The notes under the pieces were generated by a model that ran no database searches, was not told the DNA's origin, and worked only from the letters and a program-made list of their open reading frames with translations. A DNA stretch of 64,000 bases from the NCBI RefSeq assembly GCF_018138715.1, contig NZ_JAGSHX010000006.1:8060001-8124000 (forward strand). Reading direction: 5' to 3'. Position numbers and translations under genes: made by a program. Source of the DNA: Streptomyces asiaticus (GTDB lineage Bacteria; Actinomycetota; Actinomycetes; Streptomycetales; Streptomycetaceae). This document shows positions 50,069 to 57,888 of the stretch, one piece after another (the first letter of the stretch is position 1; each line of letters begins with the position of its first letter).

Positions 50069-51355
50069 ATGGCCATCCCCGCCTGGTTCACCGAAGACCG
50101 CTTCGGCATGTTCATCCACTGGGGCCTGTACGCCCTGCCCGCCCGCCACGAGTGGGTGAAGAACCGCGAACGCATCACGGACGAGGACTACGACCGCTAC
50201 TTCCGCCACTTCGAACCAGACCTCTTCGACCCCCGCGAGTGGGCGCGGTCCGCCAAGCGCGCCGGAATGAAGTACATGGTGCTCACGACCAAGCACCACG
50301 ACGGCTTCTGCCTGTGGGACTCCAAGCTCACCGACTACACCTCGATGAACACCCCGATCGGCAAGGACCTCGTCGCCGAGTTCGTCGAGGCCGTGCGCGC
50401 CGAGGGGCTGCGCGTGGGCTTCTACCACTCGCTCATCGACTGGCACCACCCGGACTTCGTCATCGACGGCCTCCACCCGCGCCGTGACGACCCGCCGGAG
50501 GAGATCAAGCGCCTCAACGAGGGCCGCGACATGGCCCGTTACCGCGCCTATCTGCACGGTCAGGTGGAGGAGCTGCTGACCGGCTACGGCACCATCGACT
50601 ACCTCTTCTACGACTTCTCGTACAAGGACGACGACCACCACGACGTGTGGAACGGCAAGGGCAAGGAGGAGTGGGGCTCGGAGGAACTCCTCGCGCTCAC
50701 CCGCAGGCTGCAACCCGAGATCATCGTCAACGACCGGCTCGCCATCCCCGGCGACCTCGTCACACCCGAGCAGTACCAGCCCGACAGGGCCATGGAGGTC
50801 GACGGGCGGCCGGTGGTGTGGGAGGCGTGCCAGACCCTCAACGGCAGCTGGGGCTACGACCGCGACAACCTCAATGTGAAACCGGTCGACCTGCTGGTCC
50901 GGATGCTCGTCGACGGCGTCTCGAAGAACGGCAACATGCTGCTGAACGTCGGCCCGACCGGACGCGGTGACTTCGACGCCACCGCCCTCGCCACGCTGGA
51001 GGGGATCGGGGCGTGGATGTCCCGCCACCAGCGCTCCATCCACGACGCCGGCCCCTCCGCCTACCGCGCCCCGGTCGACACCCGCTACACCCAGCGCGGC
51101 AACCGCCTCTATCTGCACCTCTTCACCTGGCCCTTCGGCCATGTCCACCTGCCGGACCTGGCGGGCAAGGTCGCGTACGCGCAGCTCCTGCACGACGCGT
51201 CCGAGATCAAGTACCGCGAGATCGACCCGTCGACCAAGGCGCAGAACACCGGTCTCGGCGGCCAGCCACCCGGCACCCTGACCCTGACCCTGCCGGTCGT
51301 CCGCCCCGATGTGGCGGTGCCGGTCGTGGAACTGTTCCTGCGCCAGGACACCTGA
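50069..51355 (+). CDS. GH29 alpha-L-fucosidase, cytoplasmic
   Basis: A 428-residue glycosidase, start ATG 50069 with GGGAAAGGA upstream and no signal peptide. The GH29 barrel motifs are RFGMFIHWGLYALPARHEWV, YMVLTTKHHDGFCLWDS and the region around YGTIDYLFYDFSY with the likely nucleophile Asp. WEACQTLNGSWGYDRDN and GNMLLNVGPTGRGDFDA are also conserved. Being intracellular, it should act on imported fucosylated oligosaccharides, which fits the remains of a CUT1 permease just upstream. It differs from the secreted 993-residue GH29-like enzyme at 608-3589. Confidence 0.92.
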   Translation: MAIPAWFTEDRFGMFIHWGLYALPARHEWVKNRERITDEDYDRYFRHFEPDLFDPREWARSAKRAGMKYMVLTTKHHDGFCLWDSKLTDYTSMNTPIGKDLVAEFVEAVRAEGLRVGFYHSLIDWHHPDFVIDGLHPRRDDPPEEIKRLNEGRDMARYRAYLHGQVEELLTGYGTIDYLFYDFSYKDDDHHDVWNGKGKEEWGSEELLALTRRLQPEIIVNDRLAIPGDLVTPEQYQPDRAMEVDGRPVVWEACQTLNGSWGYDRDNLNVKPVDLLVRMLVDGVSKNGNMLLNVGPTGRGDFDATALATLEGIGAWMSRHQRSIHDAGPSAYRAPVDTRYTQRGNRLYLHLFTWPFGHVHLPDLAGKVAYAQLLHDASEIKYREIDPSTKAQNTGLGGQPPGTLTLTLPVVRPDVAVPVVELFLRQDT

Positions 51356-51470
51356 CACCCGATCGGGGCGCGCACCCCTTTACCTCCGGCGTAATCGACG
51401 CACGGGACCTGACCGGACGAGAGTTGCCACAACGCAATGACACCTCATCGCCCGGGAAGGGTCCGCCACC

Positions 51471-52298
51471 ATGCCGTACTTCGAGGGTTCCGACGGAACG
51501 CGCCTGTTCTACACCGACTGGGGGCAGGGCAAGCCGGTGGTGTTCGTCTCCGGCGCCTGGCTCAGCAGCAGTGCATGGGAGTTCCAGATGCTCCCGCTGT
51601 CCGAGGCGGGCCTGCGCTGCGTCGCCTTCGACAAGCGGGGGCACGGCCGCTCGGACTGGGTCGGCCATGGCTACGACTACGACACCCTCGCCGATGACCT
51701 CGCGGCGCTGCTCGACCACCTCGACCTCCGCGAGGTCACCCTGGTGGCCCACTCGATGGGCGGCGGGGAGGTGCTCCGCCATCTGTCCCGGCACGGCCAC
51801 GGCCGGGTGAGCCGGGTGGTGCTGATGGCCGTCACCGCGCCCCTGATGGCCTGGGCGCCGGACCACCAGGACGGGATCCAGCGGCACCTCTTCGACGCCG
51901 TCGAGGCGGAGCGGACCAAGGACCGCCCGAGATGGATGGCGCAGAACGCCCAGGCGTTCTTCGCCACCCATCTGGGCAACAAGATCTCCACCGAGCTCAT
52001 CGAGTGGACGGTGCGACGATGCCTCGACTGCTCGGCCAAGGCGGCCGTGGAGGTGGTCAGAACCGGATTCCACACCGATCTGCGCGCGGAGGCCGCCGCC
52101 CTCCCGCTGCCCACCTTGATCATCCACGGCGACGCCGACGCCTCCGCCCCCATCGACCTCTGCGGCCGCCGTCTGGCGAAGCTGGTCCCGGACAACGTCT
52201 ACAAGGAGTACCCCCGAGCCGGACACGGCCTCTTCATCACCCACGCCGATGACATCAACCGCGACCTGCTCGACTTCATCGGCGCCACGTCACGCTGA
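51471..52298 (+). CDS. Alpha/beta hydrolase (haloperoxidase/esterase-like)
   Basis: A 275-residue hydrolase, start ATG 51471 with GGGAAGGG upstream. The triad is visible: Ser in LVAHSMGGGEVLRHLSRHG, Asp in LIIHGDADASAPIDL and His in RAGHGLFITHADDIN. The oxyanion region is VVFVSGAWLSSSAWEFQM. It resembles cofactor-free haloperoxidase/arylesterase-type proteins of Streptomyces. The substrate is unknown. It is on the same strand as the fucosidase but 115 bases later, so perhaps separately transcribed. Confidence 0.9.
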   Translation: MPYFEGSDGTRLFYTDWGQGKPVVFVSGAWLSSSAWEFQMLPLSEAGLRCVAFDKRGHGRSDWVGHGYDYDTLADDLAALLDHLDLREVTLVAHSMGGGEVLRHLSRHGHGRVSRVVLMAVTAPLMAWAPDHQDGIQRHLFDAVEAERTKDRPRWMAQNAQAFFATHLGNKISTELIEWTVRRCLDCSAKAAVEVVRTGFHTDLRAEAAALPLPTLIIHGDADASAPIDLCGRRLAKLVPDNVYKEYPRAGHGLFITHADDINRDLLDFIGATSR

Positions 52299-52411
52299 GC
52301 CCTTGGGCCCCGGTACAGGTCCAGTTCTCCGTCCAGCTCGACGGCGACTGTCGAGGACGTCGACCCGCCGCACCGGGGTGCGCAGGGCGCGCACGCCGCC
52401 GCCGCACACGT

Positions 52412-53359
52412 TCATGACGTGGTGTCCGGATCATCGGCCGGGGCGGCCGGGAGCGGGAGCGCCTCGGCCGCCGTCACCTCGTCCCCGGCCCGTACGCCGT
52501 GCAGGACGTGGGCCAGCACCTCGGCTCCGCGCACCACGCGCGGGCCGGGGCGGTTGAAGTAGGCCGGGCCGTCCAGCACCCAGACCCTCCCGGCCCGTAC
52601 GGCGGGCAGGTCCGCCCAGCCCGGCAGGCGGGTGAGCAGGTGCGTCTCCCGCAGGGTGCGCTCGGGCGGAAAGCCGCACGGCAGGACCAGGACCACCTCC
52701 GGCCGGGCGGCGCGCACCGCCTCCCAGGTCATCGGGCTGGTGTGCGCCCCGGAGACGGCGAGCAGCGGTTCGCCTCCGGCGGTGGCGATCTGGTCGGGGA
52801 CCCAGTGTCCGGCGGGCCACAGCGGGTCGAGCCATTCGATCGCCACGACCCGGGGCCGGGCCCGGCCCGCCACCGCCTGGCGGATGCCCTCGAGGCGGTC
52901 GCACAGGTCGGCCCGGCGCCGCTCGGCGCGCTCGCGCACGCCGAGCAGCTCACCCACCGTCACCAGACAGTCCAGCACCTCGTCGAGCGTGTGTGGCTCC
53001 AGGCTGAGGACGCGGGTGCCCGCGTCCAGCAGCCGGACGGCCCGGCTCACCTTCCGGTACGACACGGCGCACACCTCGCACAGGTCCTGGGTGAGCACCA
53101 CATCGGGGCGCAGGGCCGCCAGCGCCTCGGTGTCGAGGGTGTAGAGCGACGACCCGGAGTGTGTCGCGCCGCCGACCGCGTCGGAGATCTCCCGGCTGGT
53201 GAGGGCGTCCTGGTCGAGCCCGGTGGCGGTCACCACGGGGAGGTCCGCCACCGCTTCCGGCGGCCAGTCGCATGCGTGGGTCCGGCCGGCCAGATGCTCG
53301 GCGAGCCCGAGTTCGGCGACGATGTCGGTCGCGGCGGGCAGCAGGGAGACGATGCGCAT
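52412..53359 (-). CDS. BtuF-like cobalamin-binding protein without signal peptide
   Basis: A 315-residue protein of the periplasmic-binding type III fold ([74 protein letters not shown]). It has the two-lobe BtuF/FhuD layout joined by a long helix ([20 protein letters not shown]). It starts straight at the first strand with no signal or lipobox, so it is probably cytosolic. Such leaderless BtuF homologues are common in actinobacteria and their role is unclear. No riboswitch is visible upstream; the cobalamin-controlled cbt operon lies 2.7 kb away. Confidence 0.82.
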   Translation of the reverse strand: MRIVSLLPAATDIVAELGLAEHLAGRTHACDWPPEAVADLPVVTATGLDQDALTSREISDAVGGATHSGSSLYTLDTEALAALRPDVVLTQDLCEVCAVSYRKVSRAVRLLDAGTRVLSLEPHTLDEVLDCLVTVGELLGVRERAERRRADLCDRLEGIRQAVAGRARPRVVAIEWLDPLWPAGHWVPDQIATAGGEPLLAVSGAHTSPMTWEAVRAARPEVVLVLPCGFPPERTLRETHLLTRLPGWADLPAVRAGRVWVLDGPAYFNRPGPRVVRGAEVLAHVLHGVRAGDEVTAAEALPLPAAPADDPDTTS

Positions 53360-53429
53360 ACCGCGACTGTAGGTGGGATGTCCGGGGCATCGGCGACAGG
53401 CGACGCGCGGAGCCGGTGGTGTGGCGCGC

Positions 53430-54374
53430 TCAGCCGGCCACAGCGCGTTGCGGGTCGGTGCGGTGGCGTACCTCCTCCGAGGAACCGGGGTCGTTCGGCC
53501 GGTCCAGGGAGCTCCACCACCGCGCCACCTCGGCGCCGGTGGCGAACCACGCGTCCCGGCGCCGCCGCATATACGCCAGGAACTCCTCCAGCACCCCGAC
53601 CCGGCCCGGCTTGCCGATGCAGGACGGCTCCAGGGTGATCACACAGCACAGCCCGAAGCCGTGGTACGCGTCGAACTCGGCGCACCAGTCGTCCAGGGTC
53701 TGCCGGTATCCGGCGATCCGCACCTGACCGGCGGGGTAGGCCGGTCCGTAGGTGAACATGAAGCGGGGGACGTCATTGAGCTCCCAGTGGGCCGGAACGT
53801 CCACCAGCGGGGTGGCGCCGGGGCCGGTGGCCGGGTGCAGCAGGGTCGGCCGGTCGTCGACGGTCGTCGCCCCGGGCCAGGGAGGTCCAGGTGAACCCCA
53901 GTTCGCCCAGCACACCGGCGGTGTCGTCGCCGATCTCCGCGGAGGGCGGCCGGAAGCCGGTGGGCCGCCGTCCGGAGATGTCCTCCAGCACCCGCGCGGA
54001 ACGCTCGGTGGCGCGCCGCTGCCCCTCGGCGGCGAGGTCGCGTAGTCCTCCAGGCCGTCGCCGCGGGAGCCGATCTCGTGGCCGCGGGCGGCCACGTCCC
54101 GCACCGTCTCCGGGTAGCGCTCGGCCACCGTCGCCGGGATCATCCAGCTGGCGCGGACACCGGCCGCATCGAGGGCGTCGAGCATCCGGGGCGCGCCGCG
54201 CTTCGGACCGTACTCGCCCATGGACAGGGTCTTGGGCCGCTCATGGCAGGACTCGTCCAGCCGCAGCCAGAACGGCTCCGCGTCGAGGTTCACCGTCACC
54301 ACGACCGCGCACCGGGCGCCGTCCGGCCAGGGCGGGTTCCCCTCCAGCCGGGGCCGCGCGTGCTCGCTCTTCAC
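53430..54374 (-). pseudogene. Polysaccharide deacetylase with two compensating frameshifts
   Basis: From GTG 54374 (AAGGAG upstream) the gene reads a NodB-type deacetylase start (RCAVVVTVNLDAEPFWLRLD, ASWMIPATVAERYPETVRDV). At about 54038-54042 a base appears to be lost, and the true sequence continues in another frame as LEDISGRRPTGFRPPSAEIG, then DDTAGVLGELGFTWTSLARG. At 53851-53870 a tandem 10-bp duplication restores the first frame (PTLLHPATGPGATPLVDVPA to [18 protein letters not shown]). The net change is a multiple of three, so the frame stays open while about 55 core residues are wrong. It is probably inactive, or a sequencing error. Confidence 0.78.
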
Positions 54375-54405
54375 CGGGCTCTCCTTCCGCCCCGTCCCTG
54401 GCGTC

Positions 54406-55266
54406 TCAGTGGTACGTCCGCCACCACTGGGCGATCTGGTTCCCGGTGGCGAACCACACATCGTCATGGGAGCGGATGTGCTCGATGAGCCGGCGCAGCA
54501 GCGGCACCCGGCTCGGCTTGCCCATGACTTCCGGGTGCATCATCACGACGTAGCAGAGCCCGTAGCGGTAGTAGCCGTCGAACTCCCGCCGCCAGTTGTC
54601 GAGGGTGAGCTCGGTGCCGGCCATCCGGTCCTGGCTGCGCGGCTCCGCCGGGATGTCGTTGTAGGCGAACTGGGGGAAGTCGTCCAGCTCCCCCTGCGCG
54701 GGGATCTCGATGAGGTCGGTGTCGCGTCCGTCGATCCGCCAGCGGTACGGGCGGTCGTCGCCGCGCATGGAGCTGGAGTAGGAGAAGCCGAGATCGCACA
54801 GCAGCTGGGGGCTGTCGGCGCCGAAGTCACCGGAGGGCGTGCGGAATCCCATGGCCGTGGTGCCGGCCACCCGTTGGAAGATCTCCTGGCTGCGCTCGAT
54901 CAGCGCGCGCTGCTCGGCGATGGTCCTGGAGTAGTACAGCTCGTGCAGATAGCCGTGGTGGCCCAGCTCATGGCCGCGGTCCGCGATGGTCCGCAGCAGG
55001 TCGGGCCAGCTCTCGGCGGTCCAGCCGGGGACGAAGAAGGTGGCGGGGATCCGGAAGTCCGCCAGCAGGTCCAGGATCCGGGGGGTGCCCCGGTGCGGGC
55101 CGTACGCGCCGAGCGAGAACAGCCGCGGGGAGCGCCAGATGTCGGGGGCGTGGCCGAGGTTGGCCAGCAGCGCCGGGCCGTCCACGTCGAAGCTCAGCAG
55201 CACGGCGCAGCGGGCGCCGCCCGGCCACCGGGGTCGCTCGACCGCCCCGGCCGGGGCCGCATCCAC
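54406..55266 (-). CDS. Polysaccharide deacetylase (NodB/PuuE-like)
   Basis: About 286 residues from GTG 55266, a start chosen only because the frame allows it: no ribosome site is present and the 5' region seems deleted. The metal-site motifs are intact: AVLLSFDVDGPALLANLGHA (Asp pair), DRGHELGHHGYLHE (His), GFRTPSGDFGADSPQLL and the closing MMHPEVMGKPSRVPLLRRLI with VWFATGNQIAQWW. It belongs to the carbohydrate-esterase-4-like group that includes allantoinase PuuE; the substrate may be N-acetylated sugars or a cyclic amide. It is 32 bases upstream of the damaged tandem paralogue on the same strand. Confidence 0.82.
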   Translation of the reverse strand: MDAAPAGAVERPRWPGGARCAVLLSFDVDGPALLANLGHAPDIWRSPRLFSLGAYGPHRGTPRILDLLADFRIPATFFVPGWTAESWPDLLRTIADRGHELGHHGYLHELYYSRTIAEQRALIERSQEIFQRVAGTTAMGFRTPSGDFGADSPQLLCDLGFSYSSSMRGDDRPYRWRIDGRDTDLIEIPAQGELDDFPQFAYNDIPAEPRSQDRMAGTELTLDNWRREFDGYYRYGLCYVVMMHPEVMGKPSRVPLLRRLIEHIRSHDDVWFATGNQIAQWWRTYH

Positions 55267-55806
55267 GAGACCCGGCGCAGCCTGCGCGCCGACGCCTTCG
55301 CCGCGGCCGTGGAGCGGCTGCTGCCCGCCGAGGAGGTCATGATCTTCGGCGCCGGCCCGTCCGGCATCATCGCCGAGTACCTCGCGCTGAGGCTCAACCG
55401 GCTGGGGCTCAAGGCCCGTCACACGGCGGACATGGGTTTCAGACTGCCGGACGCGCTGGTGCCGCTCTCGGCGGACGACGTCGTGGTGATCTTCGCCCCG
55501 GCCCGGCTCTTCAAGGAGATCGAGGTCATCATCGACCACGCCGAGGAGGTGGGCGCCCCCGTCGTCCTGATCACTGACGCCCTCGGCCCGGCGCTCGGCG
55601 ACCGCGTGGCCGTCACCCTCCTGGCCACCCTCTCCGCCTCCGGCGCCACCCGCGAGACCCTCGGCTCACTGGCCGTCGTCGACGCCCTGGCCCTGGCCGT
55701 GGCCTCCCAGTTGGGCGAGCGCGCGCTGGAGACCTCCGAACTGCTGGCCCGTCTGCGCGGTCACTTCCTGCCGCCCAACAGCCCCCATTACGGCCGCGAC
55801 GAGTGA
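55250..55806 (+). pseudogene. 5'-truncated RpiR-family regulator (SIS domain only)
   Basis: The plus strand enters, without a start codon or helix-turn-helix, at ETRRSLRADAFAAAVERLLP and continues through the SIS domain: EEVMIFGAGPSGIIAEYLAL, DVVVIFAPARLFKEIEVIID and VVLITDALGPALGDRVAVTL, to the stop at 55806. RpiR proteins have a 70-90-residue DNA-binding part in front, which is missing here. The region overlaps the start of the divergent deacetylase, so the common promoter region has been lost. A stand-alone SIS protein translated from an internal start is possible but unlikely. Confidence 0.75.
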
Positions 55807-55884
55807 GGTTGTGCGCGTCCCGTCGGCGTCTCACCAGGTGGCCGGTCTTGGCCAGGCATCCGACACGCGGTACCGTCGGTGCGA

Positions 55885-56020
55885 TATCGACGATGGTCTG
55901 ACGGAAGCCGGTGGAAATCCGGCACGGTCGCGCCACTGTGAACGGGACGTATCCGAAGGGGACGTCCGTGAGTCAGACCCGCAGCCATCGTCCTGTGCAC
56001 CACCGAGATGGGACGCGAAC
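55885..56020 (+). ncRNA. Cobalamin (B12/AdoCbl) riboswitch
   Basis: The leader of cbtB has the riboswitch core: GGAAGCCGGTGGAAATCCGG (55903-55922), the B12-box core GCCACTG (55932-55938), and GTGAGTCAGACC (55968-55979). The closing stem pairs GATGGTCTGAC (from about 55892) with GTCAGACC and CCATC downstream. The expression platform is short and includes the region before the GGAGG ribosome site at 56028-56032, so translational control is likely: with B12 bound, cobalt import is shut down. Confidence 0.9.
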
Positions 56021-56040
56021 TCCCGTAGGAGGCCACTGCC

Positions 56041-56262
56041 ATGGCGCAGCATGTCGCGCAGCCGACAGCCACCACCCCCGAACTGCCCGCCACGCTGCCG
56101 CTGAAGGCGATAGCTCCCTGGGCCGTCTTCTTCGGCATCCTGATGCTGATCCTGCTGTACTTCGTCGGCGCCGAGCAGGGCGCGACCGCGGTCGTCTCCG
56201 GCTCGGGTGTCCATGAGTGGGTGCATGACGCCCGCCATCTGCTCGGCTTCCCCTGCCACTGA
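56041..56262 (+). CDS. cbtB: Cobalt transporter subunit CbtB
   Basis: A 73-residue protein with one transmembrane helix (APWAVFFGILMLILLYFVGA) and the C-terminal His-rich GVHEWVHDARHLLGFPCH, the signature of CbtB. The start is ATG 56041, with GGAGG 8 bases upstream. It lies directly behind a cobalamin riboswitch and 24 bases before cbtA. CbtAB is a predicted B12-regulated cobalt importer of the inner membrane. Confidence 0.93.
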   Translation: MAQHVAQPTATTPELPATLPLKAIAPWAVFFGILMLILLYFVGAEQGATAVVSGSGVHEWVHDARHLLGFPCH

Positions 56263-56286
56263 GGAGGCGAGGGACGCCGCACCCCC

Positions 56287-57048
56287 ATGAACTCCGCAAC
56301 AGTGAGAAACCTGTTGGTGCGGGGCATGCTCGCCGGTCTTGGTGCCGGTGTGCTCGCCCTGATCGCCGCCTATTTCCTCGGTGAGCCGAACGTCGACCGC
56401 GCGATCGGCTTCGAGGAGGCCCACGCCCCCGCGCATGAGCACGAGGTCGAGATCGTCTCCCGCAGTCTTCAGTCCACCGCCGGTCTGGCCACCGGTGTGC
56501 TGATCTACGGGATCGCGTTCGGCGGTATCGCCGCCCTCGCCTACTGCGTCGCCCTCGGCCGCGTCGGCCGCTTCGGCCCGCGGGCCACCGCGCTGCTGCT
56601 GTCCGGCTGCGCGCTGCTCGCGGTCTACGTCGTGCCGTTCCTGAAGTACCCGGCCAACCCGCCCGCCGTCGGCAACGGCGACACCATCGGCAAGCGGACG
56701 ACGCTGTACTTCCTGATGATGGTGCTCAGCGTGCTCCTCGCGATCGCGGCCACCATCCTGGGCAAGCGGCTCGCCCCGAGGCTGGGCACCTGGTACGCCA
56801 CCGTCGCCGCGGTGGCCGCCTTCGCCGTCGTCATCGGGCCGGCGTTCGCCTTCCTGCCCGTCGTCAACGAGGTCCCGGCGGACTTCCCGGCCACCGTCCT
56901 GTGGCGGTTCCGGCTGTCCGCCCTCGCCATGCAGGTGATCCTGTGGGGTGGCTTCGGCCTCCTCTTCGGCGAACTCGCCGAGCGGCTGCTGAACCCCAAG
57001 CCCGCGAAGGCCGAGGAGAGCCGGGCGATGGCGGCCGCCCCGAACTGA
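56287..57048 (+). CDS. cbtA: Cobalt transporter subunit CbtA
   Basis: A 253-residue integral membrane protein with five to six helices (LLVRGMLAGLGAGVLALIAA, LATGVLIYGIAFGGIAALAY, YFLMMVLSVLLAIAATILG, QVILWGGFGLLFGELAERLL). Between TM1 and TM2 lies the His-rich EEAHAPAHEHEVEIVSRSLQ, a likely metal-binding loop. It is co-transcribed with cbtB under the B12 riboswitch, and a hairpin follows. The pair supplies cobalt for corrin synthesis when B12 is low. Confidence 0.92.
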   Translation: MNSATVRNLLVRGMLAGLGAGVLALIAAYFLGEPNVDRAIGFEEAHAPAHEHEVEIVSRSLQSTAGLATGVLIYGIAFGGIAALAYCVALGRVGRFGPRATALLLSGCALLAVYVVPFLKYPANPPAVGNGDTIGKRTTLYFLMMVLSVLLAIAATILGKRLAPRLGTWYATVAAVAAFAVVIGPAFAFLPVVNEVPADFPATVLWRFRLSALAMQVILWGGFGLLFGELAERLLNPKPAKAEESRAMAAAPN

Positions 57049-57064
57049 CCACACCGAGACGCAC

Positions 57065-57096
57065 GAGGGCCCGCGGAGCGGTTTCCGGGGGCCCTC
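57065..57096. terminator. Terminator hairpin after cbtA
   Basis: An 8-bp stem GAGGGCCC (57065-57072) with GGGCCCTC (57089-57096), extended by further pairing inside, 17 bases after the cbtA stop. Confidence 0.7.
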
Positions 57097-57162
57097 TCGC
57101 GTTGGGCGGGCACGTCCGGTCCAGACGTCGCGCTCTGGCCGGTCACCCTGCCGCGCCTGGAG

Positions 57163-57813
57163 TCACTTCCGCGGGGGCAGGTGCCGCAGTCCGTTCTCCA
57201 GCAGCGCGAACGCGTGCTCCGCGTCGGCCACCGCACCCGTGTAGCGCTCGTCGGCCGGTTCCCCGTACGTCACGCGTCGGGTGTTGTCCTGTGCCAGTGA
57301 CCACTGGACGGCGACGATTTGGACGGCGGCCAGCCGCGCGGTGAGCTCCGGGGTCTCCGCCGTCTCCCGCAGCGCCCGCGCGAGCTCGCGTTCGGCACCG
57401 GCCTTGAACCGCTCCATCCGGGCCACCAGCGAGGGTGTGTCGAGGATCATCCGGGTGAGCTTGAGGATCTGGGGATGGTCGTTGAGCCCGGTGATCGGGT
57501 CCCGTTCGCGCAGGCCCTTGAGGAAGTGCTCGCGCAGTGCGGTCAGCGGGGCGGTGCGGGGTGGGCGGGCCCGTACGACGCGGGCGCTTTCGGCCTCGTG
57601 GTCGGCGAGGCGGTGCACCACGAGGTCTTCCTTCGCCGGGAAGTAGGCGAAGAGCGTGCGCTTGGACACCTCGGCCGCCTCGGCCACCTGGGCCACCGAG
57701 ACCTGGTTGAAGCCGTGTTCGAGGAAGAGCGTGATCGCCGCCTCGGAGATCGCCGCGTGGGTCCGCTGCTTCTTCCGCTCCCGTAGCCCTGGCTTGCCGT
57801 CCACGACGACCAC
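57163..57813 (-). CDS. TetR-family regulator
   Basis: A regulator of about 216 residues, start GTG 57813 or GTG 57804 (VDGKPGLRERKKQR); the frame upstream is the FAD monooxygenase on the other strand. The helix-turn-helix is AISEAAITLFLEHGFNQVSV followed by AQVAEAAEVSKRTLFAYFPA, and a MftR/C-terminal TetR domain with HPQILKLTRMILDTPSLVAR. It is divergent from the FAD monooxygenase and is its likely repressor. This repeats the TetR/FAD-monooxygenase arrangement at 28097-30524, though the regulators differ in their ligand domains. Confidence 0.9.
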   Translation of the reverse strand: MVVVDGKPGLRERKKQRTHAAISEAAITLFLEHGFNQVSVAQVAEAAEVSKRTLFAYFPAKEDLVVHRLADHEAESARVVRARPPRTAPLTALREHFLKGLRERDPITGLNDHPQILKLTRMILDTPSLVARMERFKAGAERELARALRETAETPELTARLAAVQIVAVQWSLAQDNTRRVTYGEPADERYTGAVADAEHAFALLENGLRHLPPRK

Positions 57814-57888
57814 CGTAGCAGAGCACTTGCCCTCAGGAGATTTCTGCACCTGGTATACATATAGCCCGAGGCGAGAAATCGAGGAGGA
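57814..57888. promoter_or_regulatory. Divergent promoter region of TetR and FAD monooxygenase
   Basis: The 75-base gap contains an A/T-rich core GGTATACATATAG (57852-57864) and flanking half-arms GATTTCT (57839-57845) and AGAAATC (57874-57880). This is a candidate TetR operator, though less symmetric than the one at 28747-28780. GAGGAGG before 57889 is the monooxygenase ribosome site. Confidence 0.5.
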
